64,000 bases of DNA from Pelobates cultripes. Its lineage: Eukaryota > Chordata > Amphibia > Anura > Pelobatidae. A model generated the notes under the pieces. It saw only the letters and a program-made list of their open reading frames with translations, searched no databases and was not told the origin of the DNA. Both the position numbers and the translations under genes were made by a program. Location of the stretch: contig OW240917.1 of the NCBI GenBank assembly GCA_933207985.1, positions 119,724,754-119,788,753 on the forward strand. Direction: 5' to 3'. Numbering within the stretch: position 1 is the stretch's first letter; each line of letters starts with the position of its first letter. Positions 54,543-64,000 of this stretch are shown here, one piece after another.

Positions 54543-54924
54543 GGTAGGTGTTACAAACCATCTCATAACATTTTGTTTTACAGTTCCTGAAGAACCATAC
54601 CGATTGATACTTTATGGCCCCCAATGTTCCCATTCATCTCTATCTAGAGAGGTCCCTATATTTTCTCTCTCAGCCACTTCATCTTTCTTAATTCCCACAT
54701 TTGGCATGTGCAGTCACACATTCACAACAACAATTTGTATAAGGAGGTAAACACTATATATAATCAAATTAAATCAACAGGGTGCAAACCTAGGCAGACA
54801 CTTACCTAAGTGTCAAATACAATAAAATACAAACAAACCAGGATAGACACCAAATCTGGTTTCAGATGTGTAACTAGAAACCACCGGGCAAAAACTACCG
54901 TGGGCACCCCCAGCCCCCTCCCCC
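54543..54924. other. SGMS2 intron, unrecognised
   Basis: No repeats or coding match are visible. Confidence 0.4.
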
Positions 54925-55110
54925 CCCATGTGTCTCATCCCCCCGACCCCTCCATGTGTCTCATCCCCCTTACCCCTCCACGTGTCTCATCCCCCCTATC
55001 CCTCCATGTGTCTCATCCCCCCTATCCCTCCATGTGTCTCATCCTCCCTACCCCTGCATGTGTCTCATCCTCTCTACCCCTCCATTTGTCTCATCACCTC
55101 TACCTCTATA
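54925..55110 (+). repeat. 26-bp minisatellite (CCATGTGTCTCATCCCCC)
   Basis: About seven tandem units of roughly 26 bp (CCATGTGTCTCATCCCCC plus CTATCCCT) with single-base variants. It lies 220 bp downstream of an SGMS2 exon, in the intron. Three frames stay open through it and give Ser/Pro/His-rich artefacts. Confidence 0.88.
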
Positions 55111-55332
55111 TTTACCTGCTGGTAGAATAGTAAATGGGATTACTAACAAGAGGTTCTAAGCTCATGTTGGGTAGCTTAAAATGGTCTGCTCTTTTTTCTT
55201 TTCTTTAAATATTTAGGCCTATTTTTGAACAATTTCAGGTCCATGTTCTTTTATTATTATTTGAACAAATACCCAGAGTATTTTTGCTTTCATTTACAAT
55301 AACATTTATACATTAATAAATGTAGCACTTAC

Positions 55333-55486
55333 ATTCTTTGATAAACAAGTAAGTGAGCGTGAGCATGACTGTATGGCCACTGTACAAGAAGTCTCCGCAC
55401 AAGATGTGAGATCCTGTGATGGTAAGGCCACCGCCAGTTATTAACCTGAGTACCCTCTGTGCTTTAGCATATGAATCGCCATTTAG
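55333..55486 (-). CDS. SGMS2: SGMS2 coding exon with catalytic GDFLYSGHT motif
   Basis: A 154-nt exon with the frame LNGDSYAKAQRVLRLITGGG, LTITGSHILCGDFLYSGHTV and MLTLTYLFIKE, ending with one base of the next codon. Acceptor TTGCAG is at 55487-55492 and donor GAAT|GTAAGT at 55333/55332. It holds the CGDFLYSGHT motif with the first catalytic His (His229 in human SMS2, where the sequence is CGDFLFSGHT) at the start of the fourth transmembrane helix. A luminal loop with the family SHILCGD signature precedes it. All residues expected for activity are kept. Joined to the flanking exons, the frame is continuous. Confidence 0.96.
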
Positions 55487-56024
55487 CTGCAACAAAAAGA
55501 AGATTACTAAACAAACAGTGAACAGAATGACATTTAAAAAAAATGGTAATACATTACATATCCATGAAAATAAGATGTGATAATGTTTACATCCAAATTG
55601 ATGGAATAATACTCATTCTACCAACTTGCAGCCTGGAGGCTGTGTGGCCACCACAGACCTCTTGTAACAACCTGACACTAATATTGACACTGTTCTCACC
55701 ACAATAGATCATACATTGTGTTATATGAGTCCCCATGAGACATTTAACAGTAATTCAACTTTGAGAGTTGCAATCTCTGATTACTATGAAGACTTGCTGG
55801 CTCTGGTCAGCTGACAGTACATTTATTTGTGCCATGTAATGCACACCTATGGTTTGTAATACGGAACAGAACAGAAAATACCTAGTTCTTGGACTGCTGA
55901 GAGTAATTAAAGACGGATGAAAAAACTGTTGTTTAAAAGGACACTTCAAGCACACTCCGGGCACCAATACAAATTAATATGCTGTGTTTTTTGTAAAGTG
56001 CCTGCTGTGGTGGCTTGGGCCACC
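55487..56024. other. SGMS2 intron with T2-type left end
   Basis: TTTAAAAGGACACTTCAAGC at 55933 followed by CACTCCGGGCACC looks like a T2-type left end cut by the hAT insertion at 56025. The rest is unrecognised. Confidence 0.45.
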
Positions 56025-57879
56025 CAGGGCCGGATTAACATAGGGGTTGATGGAGCTGCAGCTCCAGGCCCAGGCCCAGGCCCAGGCCCAGGCCCATTGA
56101 TTTAAAAAAAATAAAAAAAAAATTTCACACACTACTCTTAGGTTTGCCCCCTGGCTGGTATGTATTTGAGGCTGCCTGGTCGGTACCGTTATTCAAGTAT
56201 TACCGTCAATATAAATGCCGGTGTTTTTCTCAGTATAAACAGATATTACTCTGCAATACTAGCACCGGCCAGTAGAGATCCCTATGTGTGTGGAGAGAAG
56301 CAGGGATAGGAAGTTACAGCATATACCTGCATCTCTCTACTCACTGATCTGCAGGGGAGCAACTACACAGCACAGAGAGTCAAGACAGCAGCTCACAGCC
56401 TGCAGAGACAGCCTACAGCTCAGGGAAATGAAGGATGGGGGAAAGGTTGCAGGGAGACATGGGGACACTGAGACATGGGAACAGACACACATGGGGACAC
56501 AGACACTAGGGGATTCTGGGAGACATGGGTACACTGAGACACTTGGGGACACTGTGACACTAGGGACATAATGTCCACAAGTGTCTCAGTGTTCCCATGT
56601 CTCCCAGTGTCCAAAGTGTCTGTGTGCCCATGTCTCCCAGTGCCCCTAGTGTCTCAGTGTCCCTATGTGTCCCAGTGTCCCCATGTCTCCCAGTGTCTGT
56701 GTTCCCATGTTCCTACCAGTGTCCCTAGTGTATCAGTCTCCCCATGTGTCTCCCAGTATCCCCTTGTCTCTGTGCCCCCTAGTGACATGGGACCCAGACA
56801 CTGGGATACATAGGGACATTGATACATAGTCTCAGTGTCCCCAAGTCTCCCAGTGTCCCCAAATGTCTCAGTGTCCCCTAGTGACATAGGGACACTGGGA
56901 GACATGGGGACACAGACACTAGGGAACACTTGGTGACATGGGGACACTGGGAGACAGGGAGACACTGGGAGCAATCCATCTATGAAGCATAATCATACTG
57001 TAAGTAGTTTTTTTGGTGATTTTACAGAATTTTCTCTTATGTCACTCCTTGTGATTTACATCATGTGATGTAATGCATACATAATTAGTTCTGCAAATTA
57101 ATAAGGCCTGTATTTTTTCCAAGTAAGGTGGCAACCCTAACTACTCTTCACATACTCATGCTTAGTATGGAAACTTAAGAGGGATATATGAAAACAAAAC
57201 TTGTGTGGACGAGCTGAAATTAAATTACTTAAGGTAATGCTGACTTTGGTCTCTAACACTGTGGCATGTTCCCTTTCCTCTACACTCGCTACATCCACCT
57301 CTTCTTTGTCTCCCACTGTATACCAGGAGCTTCTACCTGATAGTAAGAAGGTAAGGAGACAAGTGGACATGTGAGTGATAGTGGACAGTCCTTAGAAAGC
57401 ATGGAGCGAGCGCATCATTAGACGCATTTATGTCAAACTCAGGTTTCTGTTGGCCAGCATGCATGATTGGCAGGCAGCCTGACATGCATTCATGCCAGGG
57501 TAGCCTTCCAATTCTTTGGGCAGACATGCCTCCTTTTTGGGCATGTTCGTCCCTTTCTGAAGATCTGGTTACGTGCTGCGCATCAGTGGTCCACCCTTTT
57601 ACACCGCCCACTGACTTCCTGCTTCACTGGACACTGCTGTTAGGGAGCATGGATTTACTTGAAAGGTGAAAGCATGAATTAGAGAGAGATAAGCATATTT
57701 TAAGAGAATCTGAGTTTTCTTATAGCTGCATCCTATGTGTTTCCCTCCGGCAACATCTCCACCAGATACACAATGCTTGAGAGGTATGACTGTTGTAGTG
57801 TTTTTAGTCGATAAGATTCTGTACTTAGGCCCCTAATAATTGTCAGCACAAGGCCCACTGGGCTCTTAATCTGGCCCTG
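56025..57879. mobile_element. hAT element, 1855 bp, exact 8-bp TSD
   Basis: Ends CAGGGCCGGATTAA and TTAATCTGGCCCTG (one mismatch when inverted) are flanked by GGGCCACC on both sides (56017-56024 and 57880-57887). A CCCAGG repeat (CCAGGC units at 56065-56096) follows the left end. The interior includes the GTGTCCCCATG minisatellite (56450-56970) and unrecognised sequence (57000-57870). No transposase, so non-autonomous. Confidence 0.92.
56450..56970. repeat. Minisatellite of GACACTGGGAGACATGGG units that switches strand
   Basis: Units run as GGGACACTGAGACATGGG to about 56575, then as the complement (CCCATGTCTCCCAGTGTCC) to about 56780, then both orientations alternate to 56970. It can therefore fold back on itself several ways. 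Confidence 0.85.
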
Positions 57880-57887
57880 GGGCCACC

Positions 57888-57898
57888 TATGCATATAC

Positions 57899-57956
<58 letters not shown>

Positions 57957-57966
57957 CGATATATAC

Positions 57967-58003
<37 letters not shown>

Positions 58004-58020
58004 GTTCTGGGCCCCCGCTA
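57888..58020. repeat. TA/CA compound microsatellite
   Basis: (TA)n at about 57905-57940, (CA)n, a short break CCGATATATACATA, (TA)n and (CA)n to 58003, directly next to the hAT target duplication. Confidence 0.85.
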
Positions 58021-59227
58021 CCTTATCCTGTAGACAGGGTGCACAGAAGTCTGATGTTCCTCTTCTACAGCTTCATATCTGCTCCCATGCCCTGCAATTT
58101 GGCTCAGAGCGCTCTGATTGGTTGGTTTAAGCCAACCAATGAGAGTGCTCTGACAGGTAAATGAAGCGACTGACCGGTAAGTCTCTACATTTACCGGTCA
58201 CATCACTTTGATGAGTACTCTATGTCATTTTTCACAGCATGGGAAAGTTTTTTTTTAATTTTCCCACGCTGTATAAAATTACTCAGTGTCCCTCCCGTTT
58301 ATTTGCACAGCCCCCACTCGCGGAGCACAGTGGGGGTTGGGGGGGGACTACTTGTTGGAAGGAGGGGGACGTTCTTATTTTACAACAGTGAGCAGCCACA
58401 GACATGACCCTACTCGCAGCATAGGAGTAGGGGCATTCGGGAGATTTCATTTATGCTAATATGGGGGTCAATAATCTCCCTTGTGCTAATATGGGGGTCA
58501 TATTGACCCCCATAAAGTGAGGGAGGACATTGGGGAGGCGGCTTAGGAAGTGGCAGGGAGCACTTCTCCCTGCTGCTTCTATTGTTACATTTTACAAGGA
58601 GATAGCTGCGCACTGGTAGCTCCCTCCTTGTAATAAACTGAACGAACACCGATAGTCAGTGTTTGTTTGTTCGTCTGAAATTTCTATTCATTCATTCGTT
58701 TTTCTGATGAATGAATGGACGAAATTCCCGTAACGAAATGCCCAAGTGTTTAACTGGACATTTGCGGGAATTTCACAGCGCTATCTAGTGTGGGCAAATG
58801 ATGTGTCCAACAGGGACTTCATCTACCCACACAAAGATGGTGGCGCCCAGGACCTAAGAAAATAAAGATTAAAAATAGGTTATATGGTTGGTTTAGGGTT
58901 AAGGAATATTCTCAAAGACGAAGATAAATCCAGGTAAACATCAACATGCTCACAGGTACCCAAGCTTCATGAATACTGGAGAATTGTTCTTCAGCAACTT
59001 ACCTATTATGAACATGCTTTGGACCACCTTTGATACTATAAGTAGACTATAAGATAAGGCTCCTGTGAGGGAGCCCTATCCTATAGGTGTGCTGCCTTTA
59101 TTTAAGTTTTTAAGCGCTGATCCTTCTGTACACTTTTCACCTTTGATACTATGAATGCTTCTCACATGCAAGTCTGGTAACACATGTTTCATATAGAACA
59201 GAGTAATTTCAGGATAAGGACACTTAC
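58021..59227. other. SGMS2 intron, small inverted repeats
   Basis: Inverted pairs are visible: CAGCATGGGAAAGTTTTTTT against AATTTTCCCACGCTGT (58238-58275), and GAGAGCGCTCTGATTGGTTG-type with CAACCAATGAGAGTGCTCTG (58100-58150). Also TATGGGGGTCA/TGACCCCCATA (58492-58513) and a CGAA-type degenerate repeat (58640-58740). No coding match. Confidence 0.5.
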
Positions 59228-59345
59228 CTTTGGTGCACATTCAAAATGCAGTCCAGGCACGGGTAAAGTTGTGACATACATTGTAATACATCTGTACAAA
59301 TACAAAGTTCCAACAATAAAAAAAAATCTGCGACCCACTATTGAC
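59228..59345 (-). CDS. SGMS2: SGMS2 coding exon (transmembrane helix 3 region)
   Basis: A 118-nt exon: one base completing the previous codon, then SIVGRRFFFIVGTLYLYRCI and TMYVTTLPVPGLHFECAPK. Acceptor TTTCAG is at 59346-59351 and donor AAAG|GTAAGTG at 59228/59227. The conserved GRR and YRCxTMYVTxLPxPG signatures of sphingomyelin synthases (D1/D2 motifs) are intact; human SMS2 has SIVGRRFCFIQGTLYLYRCV. This is the most 5' SGMS2 exon in the window. The first coding exon, with the N-terminal cytoplasmic region and helices 1-2 (about 150 residues in human), was not found to 64000 and should lie beyond the right edge. Confidence 0.96.
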
Positions 59346-60037
59346 CTGAAAAAAGAAGAGAGAAGTAGAACATGTAAGGATAAATTGACATTTATGACTC
59401 ATTCCTATGTTCATCTGCTATAAAACAAATATATATAACAAACGCATTGAGACGTTGGCGGTGTAAAAATAAATAAAATAAAAACAAACAAAGGGAATGA
59501 TACAAAGAGCCTTCTTATAGTCATAATACATTAACAAATTATATGGAAGCAGAATTAGTTTAGACATAGAAATGTCTAGAGCACTGAATACAAAGCTGTA
59601 TTTCTAAGACTAAAGTGTCCCTCTGGCTTCCCCACACTTTCCTATGGGGATTTTGAAGACACTACATCCTCATGAAAAGTGTGAGAGGTTGTTTCACAGA
59701 GTTATACTAGGGTCCCTTAATATATGTACTATTATCTATTGGTTTTAGATCTGGCATATATATGCACACTCACAAAAATGGGTGATTTGGGTAAACACGT
59801 ATTATTATTAACACTTATAAAGTGCTGCAGAATAAGTTGTCGTTATACAAATGCCAATAAATAATAAATGCGTGCTTTTCCAAACCACCACTGTTTGTAA
59901 GTGTGGTTGTGTTTGCTACATGCACAGATTTCACAAAATCTTCACTATATTGTAATTTTGTCTATTTTAGTTTGTTTATTAAGCACAGCAAAAGAGTACA
60001 AAGAGGAAGCTGCTGTTTAGAGCATTTTTATTTATTT
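59346..60037. other. SGMS2 intron, L2-tail-like patch
   Basis: ATTATTATTAACACTTATAA and AAATGCCAATAAATAATAAA at 59803-59868 resemble L2 tail sequence. The rest is unrecognised. Confidence 0.4.
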
Positions 60038-60432
60038 TTAAGTAACACTATCATTTTATGAATACAAAACATGTATTCCTAACACTATAGTGTTGGACTA
60101 CACTCAGAATGGAGCAAAAAGCTATTTTACCTACCTCTTCTCCATCACTGCTGGTCTTGCTGGGGCTGGTCCCGCCTCCATGGCTGAGATCATCAATCTT
60201 GACAATCTCAAACAACTCAATGCTTTTCCACATGAAAGCATGAATGGCAAAAACAGGAAACACCTCTAGTCGTTGTCTGAGTGACTGCCACAAGAGATGT
60301 AACTAGCAAACAATGTAAACACAGACTTTTTTTTCTGAAAAGACAGGGTTTACAATGTTAAGACTGCAGGAACATGCCATAGACACCAAATCCATTACTG
60401 TAGTGGTTCTGGTGACTATAGTGTCCCTTTAA
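60038..60432. mobile_element. T2-like MITE, 395 bp
   Basis: TTAAGTAACACTATCATTTT to TGGTGACTATAGTGTCCCTT with terminal TTAA on both sides. An inner hairpin, CATGTATTCCTAACACTATA (60070), sits near the left end. Confidence 0.65.
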
Positions 60433-60593
60433 CATTAAAATATCTTATGCTGAACCACCTTTTTATTTTCATTTACTCCATATATGGATATCATGATATC
60501 ACTAAAATTATTATGGAAATCAGTAAAATCAGAGAAACAAGCTATTTTGTGACCCTGTAAATGAATGCATTAGAATGTGTTGGCTTGGATACA
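60433..60593. other. SGMS2 intron, unrecognised
   Basis: Short AT-rich stretch between two elements. Nothing is seen in it. Confidence 0.4.
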
Positions 60594-60601
60594 CTCTGAG
60601 C

Positions 60602-61385
60602 CACTGGCGTACATATAGGGGTCGCAGCTGCAGACCCCGGGTACCAGCCGCCATGTTTTCCGGGGCTGCTGTTCAAGGGGTCCATCAGGTGGCCCATGCT
60701 GTTAGGGCCACACGATGGAGATGGATTTTCAGGGGGCCCAGCCAGCACTGGGCACTTTAACAGCGCGACCGGGCCCCCTGTGATGACATCACTGCTGGGA
60801 GGAAGTGACTGCCTGTCACTCCTCCAAGCAATCACACAGAGCCCGCACGGGAACTCTGACTCCCACCAGGCTAAGCTACTACTGGACCACAGGGAATGTC
60901 ACCCTCCTGCACCTAAAAGGTAGGAAACAGGAGGGTGACAAATATTTTGTATATTGTTTGTTTGTTTGTATGTATGTGTGTATCTGTATGTATGTGTCTG
61001 TGTGTATGAGTCTGTCTTTTTGTATGTATGTATGTGTGTCTGTCTGTGTCTGTATGTGTCTTTGTATGTGTGTGTATGTGTGTCTGAGTGTGTCTGTCTG
61101 TACGCCTGTCTTTGTGTGTGGGTGTCTGTATGTCTGTCTTTGTGTGTGTGTGTGACTGTATGTATGTGTCTTTGTATGTATATGTGTCTAGTGTGTGTGT
61201 CTGTCTGTGTGTCTGTCTGTGACTGTATATATCTGTCTGTCTGTGTCTACGTGTGTGTGTCTATGTATGTCTGTGCGTGTGTGTCTGTCGGGAGGGAAGG
61301 GGGAAGCGAAGGGGGACGGGAAGGAGGAAGGGGGCCCGTGGATCAGTTTCGCAGCTGAGCCCCATGGATTGTGTGTACGCCACTG
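60602..61385. mobile_element. hAT element, 784 bp, with GT array
   Basis: Left CACTGGCGTACATATAGG and right (inverted) CAGTGGCGTACACACAATCC are flanked by CTCTGAGC (60594-60601) and CTCAGAGC (61386-61393), 7 of 8 matching. Inside, a GC module (60690-60890), the hairpin GTCACCCTCCTG/CAGGAGGGTGAC (60898-60939) and a GT array (60955-61290) lie in the same order, inverted, as in the hAT elements at 11390-18197. Confidence 0.88.
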
Positions 61386-61483
61386 CTCAGAGCTGGGGAG
61401 ATCTTACATACAGTTTGCACATGCCATAGAAATATATTTACATTCAAAGGAAGACATATGGATTTTTAAAGATTGCGTAAGAT

Positions 61484-62026
61484 TTAAATGAACACAATAG
61501 GCACCTAAATTACTTTAGCTAAATAAAGCCGTTTTAGTGTATAGATCATTCCCCTGCTCAATTCACTGTCATTTAGAAGTTAAATCACGTTGTTTCTGTT
61601 TATGCAGCGCTAGCCACACCTCCACTGGCTATGATTGACAGAGCCTGCATGAAAAAAAAACTGGTTTCACTTTCAAACAGATCTTATTTACCTTAAATAA
61701 TTGTATCTCAATCTCTAACTTGAACTTTAATCACATACAGGAGGCTCTTGCAGGGTCTAGCAAGCTATTAACATAGCAGGGGATAAGAAAATCTTAATTA
61801 AACAGAACTTGCAATAAAGAAAGCCTAAATAGGGCTCTCTTTACAGGAAGTGTTTATGGAAGGCTGTGCAAGTCACATGCAGGGAGGTGTGACTAGGGTT
61901 CATAAACAAAGGGATTTAACTCCTAAATGGCAGAGGATTGAGCAGTGAGGCTGCAGGGGCATGTTCTATACACCAAAACTGCTTCATTAAGCTAAAGTTG
62001 TTCAGGTGACTATAGTGTCCCTTTAA
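61484..62026. mobile_element. T2-like (TTAA) MITE, subfamily A, second copy
   Basis: TTAA ends (61484-61487 and 62023-62026). Blocks match 19293-19842 in order: AGTGTATAGATCATTCCCCT, CATTTAGAAGTTAAATCAC, CACACCTCC, TACAGGAAGTGTTTATGGA, GATTTAACTCCTAAATGGCA and GACTATAGTGTCCCTTTAA. The halves are imperfect inverted copies. Confidence 0.85.
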
Positions 62027-62091
62027 AGAACGGTGTGCAGTGAAACACAGATAGGGGCCCTATCAGCTTGCGGGCCCCTATTTAAATAAGG

Positions 62092-62228
62092 CATAAATTG
62101 TTTTACAGAAGTAGCTGGAACTGGAGCAACTGAACTTATTACTGTCATTTAAAAAGCTTCAACATATTACATTATGTAAGTTCAGTTGCTCTAGTTCCCA
62201 CTGTCTCTGTAATATATGCCTCATTTAA
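62092..62228. mobile_element. TTAA-flanked palindromic MITE, 137 bp
   Basis: TTAAATAAGGCATAAATTG and its inverse near 62228 bound a palindrome with inner arms GGAACTGGAGCAACTGAACT / AGTTCAGTTGCTCTAGTTCC. Both outer ends are TTAA. Confidence 0.85.
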
Positions 62229-63060
62229 CTTGGGGATTTATCCATTATCTGTCCCTATACATTATTTCCTTGGGGAGGGGTGCCCTCCCCAGTTCCTATG
62301 CTGATGGAATTATGTATACACTATAATGTGTGCAATGAACATAGGAAAGTAAGATGCCAGGGAAATAGACATAAGCCTGTCAATTACAGCACATAAATGT
62401 AATTTGTAAACTGTAAAACGTAAAAAAAAGAAAAAAACTCCACAAAAATTACTTAGAGAAAGGTAAGTAGTGGTAATGTGTGTCCTGGCTCCCTCCTAGA
62501 GTAAGCAGTCAAACAGTTTAAGAATAGTATGTCAACTTACCATGATCCCTTGTCCACTGCTACCTCCTTCTGTTTCTTGAAAGGCATGCCACTGAGCTTA
62601 GCCTAGCTGTGAAGAACCTCGCTCACTGGCTAAGAGTACTCAACTAATGCTCTTAGTCAATGAGACGGACTTGTGTGGCAGGGTTTCGCTCAGTGGCATT
62701 AATAAAGGTTCTTGCAGGTGTTTCCTGCACCATATCAGGCCGCAACAAGAGCCCGGTGGGACTCTGATAAGTTGTTCTTAAACAGTTTGACTATTTACTC
62801 TTGGAGGGCACCACGGCACTCCTTGCATCATAACCTCTACAGTAGGCTGTGGTGGTTATGATGCTTGTAGTATTTATTTAAAGGTCAACATCAGTAAAGA
62901 GATTGTGTTAATATTCTAAGTATAAGTTTGTCAAACACTCTTTGGTCTTTGTGCAAATTACGATGCTGCTAATCGCTCTATCAGTGGGAAATATGGTGTT
63001 CCTGACCATGTTCACCTCTAATACAATACTTTAGATGAAGGTTCCTATTCTGGTAGGGCT
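62229..63060. other. SGMS2 intron, unrecognised
   Basis: GGGGAGGGGTGCCCTCCCC at 62273-62291 is a small hairpin. Inverted pieces AAACAGTTTAAGAA / TTCTTAAACAGTTT (62512-62525, 62775-62788) and ACTCTTGGAGGG/CCCTCCTAGAGT-type suggest a T2-like element at about 62475-62880, but no TTAA ends were settled. Confidence 0.45.
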
Positions 63061-63140
63061 TTAACCCCTTAAGGACACATTACATGTGTGACATGTCATG
63101 ATTCCCTTTTATTCCAGTAGTTTGGTCCTTAAGGGGTTAA
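63061..63140. mobile_element. Short TTAA MITE, 80 bp
   Basis: TTAACCCCTTAAGGACACAT and, at the right, GGTCCTTAAGGGGTTAA: inverted ends with a TTAA at each tip. Inner ACATGTGTGACATGTCATGA. The TTAACCCnTT start resembles piggyBac-type MITEs of frogs. Confidence 0.8.
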
Positions 63141-64000
63141 TGGGAGAACATAAAGTCTTTATATCAAATGAACTTGGATGATACCATATTTTTGGTAACT
63201 TTGTTCCCTTGTCATAAGCTCAGAAATGGATCCTCATTGCAGTGTGCTCCTTCTGTTCTCCCTAGGAGAATACGGCAAATGTACAGTTTACCGAGCAAGT
63301 TCCGAATTTCATGGACTGTCCAAGTGGGATTCCTTGACTTTGAGAAGCTGCTAATGTGATAAGCAAAAAAGTTGCCATGGCTCATGGTTGATAAGGAATT
63401 TCTTCCTGAAATTGGGCACTACCTCTAGGCCAAACTACATACATTGAGTTAATATTTCTGAGGCATAAATTTACTCTAATATCAACAGTGCAAGATAAAA
63501 CACAATAAGGCTGGCACGCTAATCTGAATCCATTGTGCACTATGGATGTTCTATAATTTGTATCACATGTCTTAATGCCACCAACAGATACAGGCATGTT
63601 CATAGGTGGTAGATGGTTCTTTAATTTGATGCTAATATTTGACACAAATTCATTAAGCAATAGGAAAGTGAATGACCTGTACTCCAAAACAAAACTACAG
63701 CATTAGCACTTGTGAACAGAATATTCTTAACGCTCAATATGAAATCATACCAGTCAAACAAATGCCCTTTACAGACATCAAGCACACTTGGAAAAAAAAG
63801 ACCACTGAAATCACCCAGACCAGTTTATCTCAATTAAGTGGTCTGGGTGCAGTGGTCTTGTAAAAATTTTGTATTATTCTTTATTTATGGTATATCTTCA
63901 TAATTTAAATGTCATTGTTGCAGAAGTATACATTCAGAAACAATAACAAATACAAAAGTAAGAAGACATGGTATCACATTGAGATTGGTGATACAAAGCA
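63141..64000. other. SGMS2 intron, with T2-like hairpin
   Basis: 63800-63858 is a nested hairpin (AGACCACTG...CAGTGGTCT outside, CACCCAGACCA...TGGTCTGGGTG inside) of the T2-like family. The remaining sequence has no recognised exon. Open frames at 63168-63359 and 63382-63687 match no SGMS2 sequence. Confidence 0.5.

Noticed and set aside
39520..59345. Assignment to SGMS1 instead of SGMS2
   Set aside because: The cysteine-rich C-terminal tail (SIPCCFSWP...PPSCFKSSC) is characteristic of SMS2 and absent from SMS1.
63382..63687. 101-codon minus-strand frame as a possible SGMS2 upstream exon
   Set aside because: No similarity to the N-terminal part of sphingomyelin synthases, and no suitable splice sites at the expected phase.

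Overview
The window is vertebrate nuclear DNA, most likely from an anuran amphibian. The evidence is intron-split genes of vertebrate families plus dense interspersed repeats of a kind well known in frogs: TTAA-flanked MITEs with TTAAAGG ends (Kolobok/T2-like), hAT elements carrying CA/GT arrays, Tc1 elements, and L1/Tx1, L2 and CR1 LINEs. The species cannot be named from sequence alone.

Two real host genes are present, both on the minus strand. SGMS2 (sphingomyelin synthase 2) contributes its last four coding exons: 59345-59228, 55486-55333, 49811-49645 and 39723-39520. These give the C-terminal 213 residues with the His/His-Asp catalytic residues and the four cysteines of the tail. Its first coding exon lies beyond the right edge, and its 3'UTR probably runs to about 36450. 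CYP2U1 contributes exon 1 (4337-3869) with a CpG-rich, GC-box and CCAAT promoter at about 4600-4770. Its remaining exons lie beyond the left edge. SGMS2 followed by CYP2U1 in the same direction is the gene order known from human chromosome 4.

Layout by region. 1-3868 is CYP2U1 intron 1, with foldback elements. 4340-4590 is a 26-bp GC minisatellite abutting the CYP2U1 start codon. 5172-8640 is a minus-strand L2-like LINE broken by a foldback element, an LTR-like repeat and a solo LTR with a 5-bp target duplication. 9400-10440 is a plus-strand L2-like LINE, followed by a 600-bp purine tract. 11390-18205 holds two pairs of hAT elements nested one inside another. 18300-23200 holds Tc1, T2-like, hAT and LTR-like remnants. 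23640-29956 is a minus-strand L1 with an intact Tc1 inserted in it. 30800-36260 holds MITEs. 36450-64000 is SGMS2, whose introns carry nested L1, hAT and palindrome sequence with a second intact Tc1, plus CR1, L2, a solo LTR and several hAT elements.

The most notable features are these. (1) Two Tc1 copies 19.6 kb apart have identical, fully open 338-aa transposases with DD37E spacing. (2) An almost perfect palindrome of about 870 bp, built from microsatellite arms, is split by one of those Tc1 copies. (3) Four hAT elements with different terminal repeats carry the same internal cassette of CA array, hairpin and GC-rich module. (4) A TTAA-type MITE family consists of several hairpins in series. 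(5) A minisatellite sits at the CYP2U1 translation start. Most other open frames are shadows, many of them translations of CA/GT or purine arrays.
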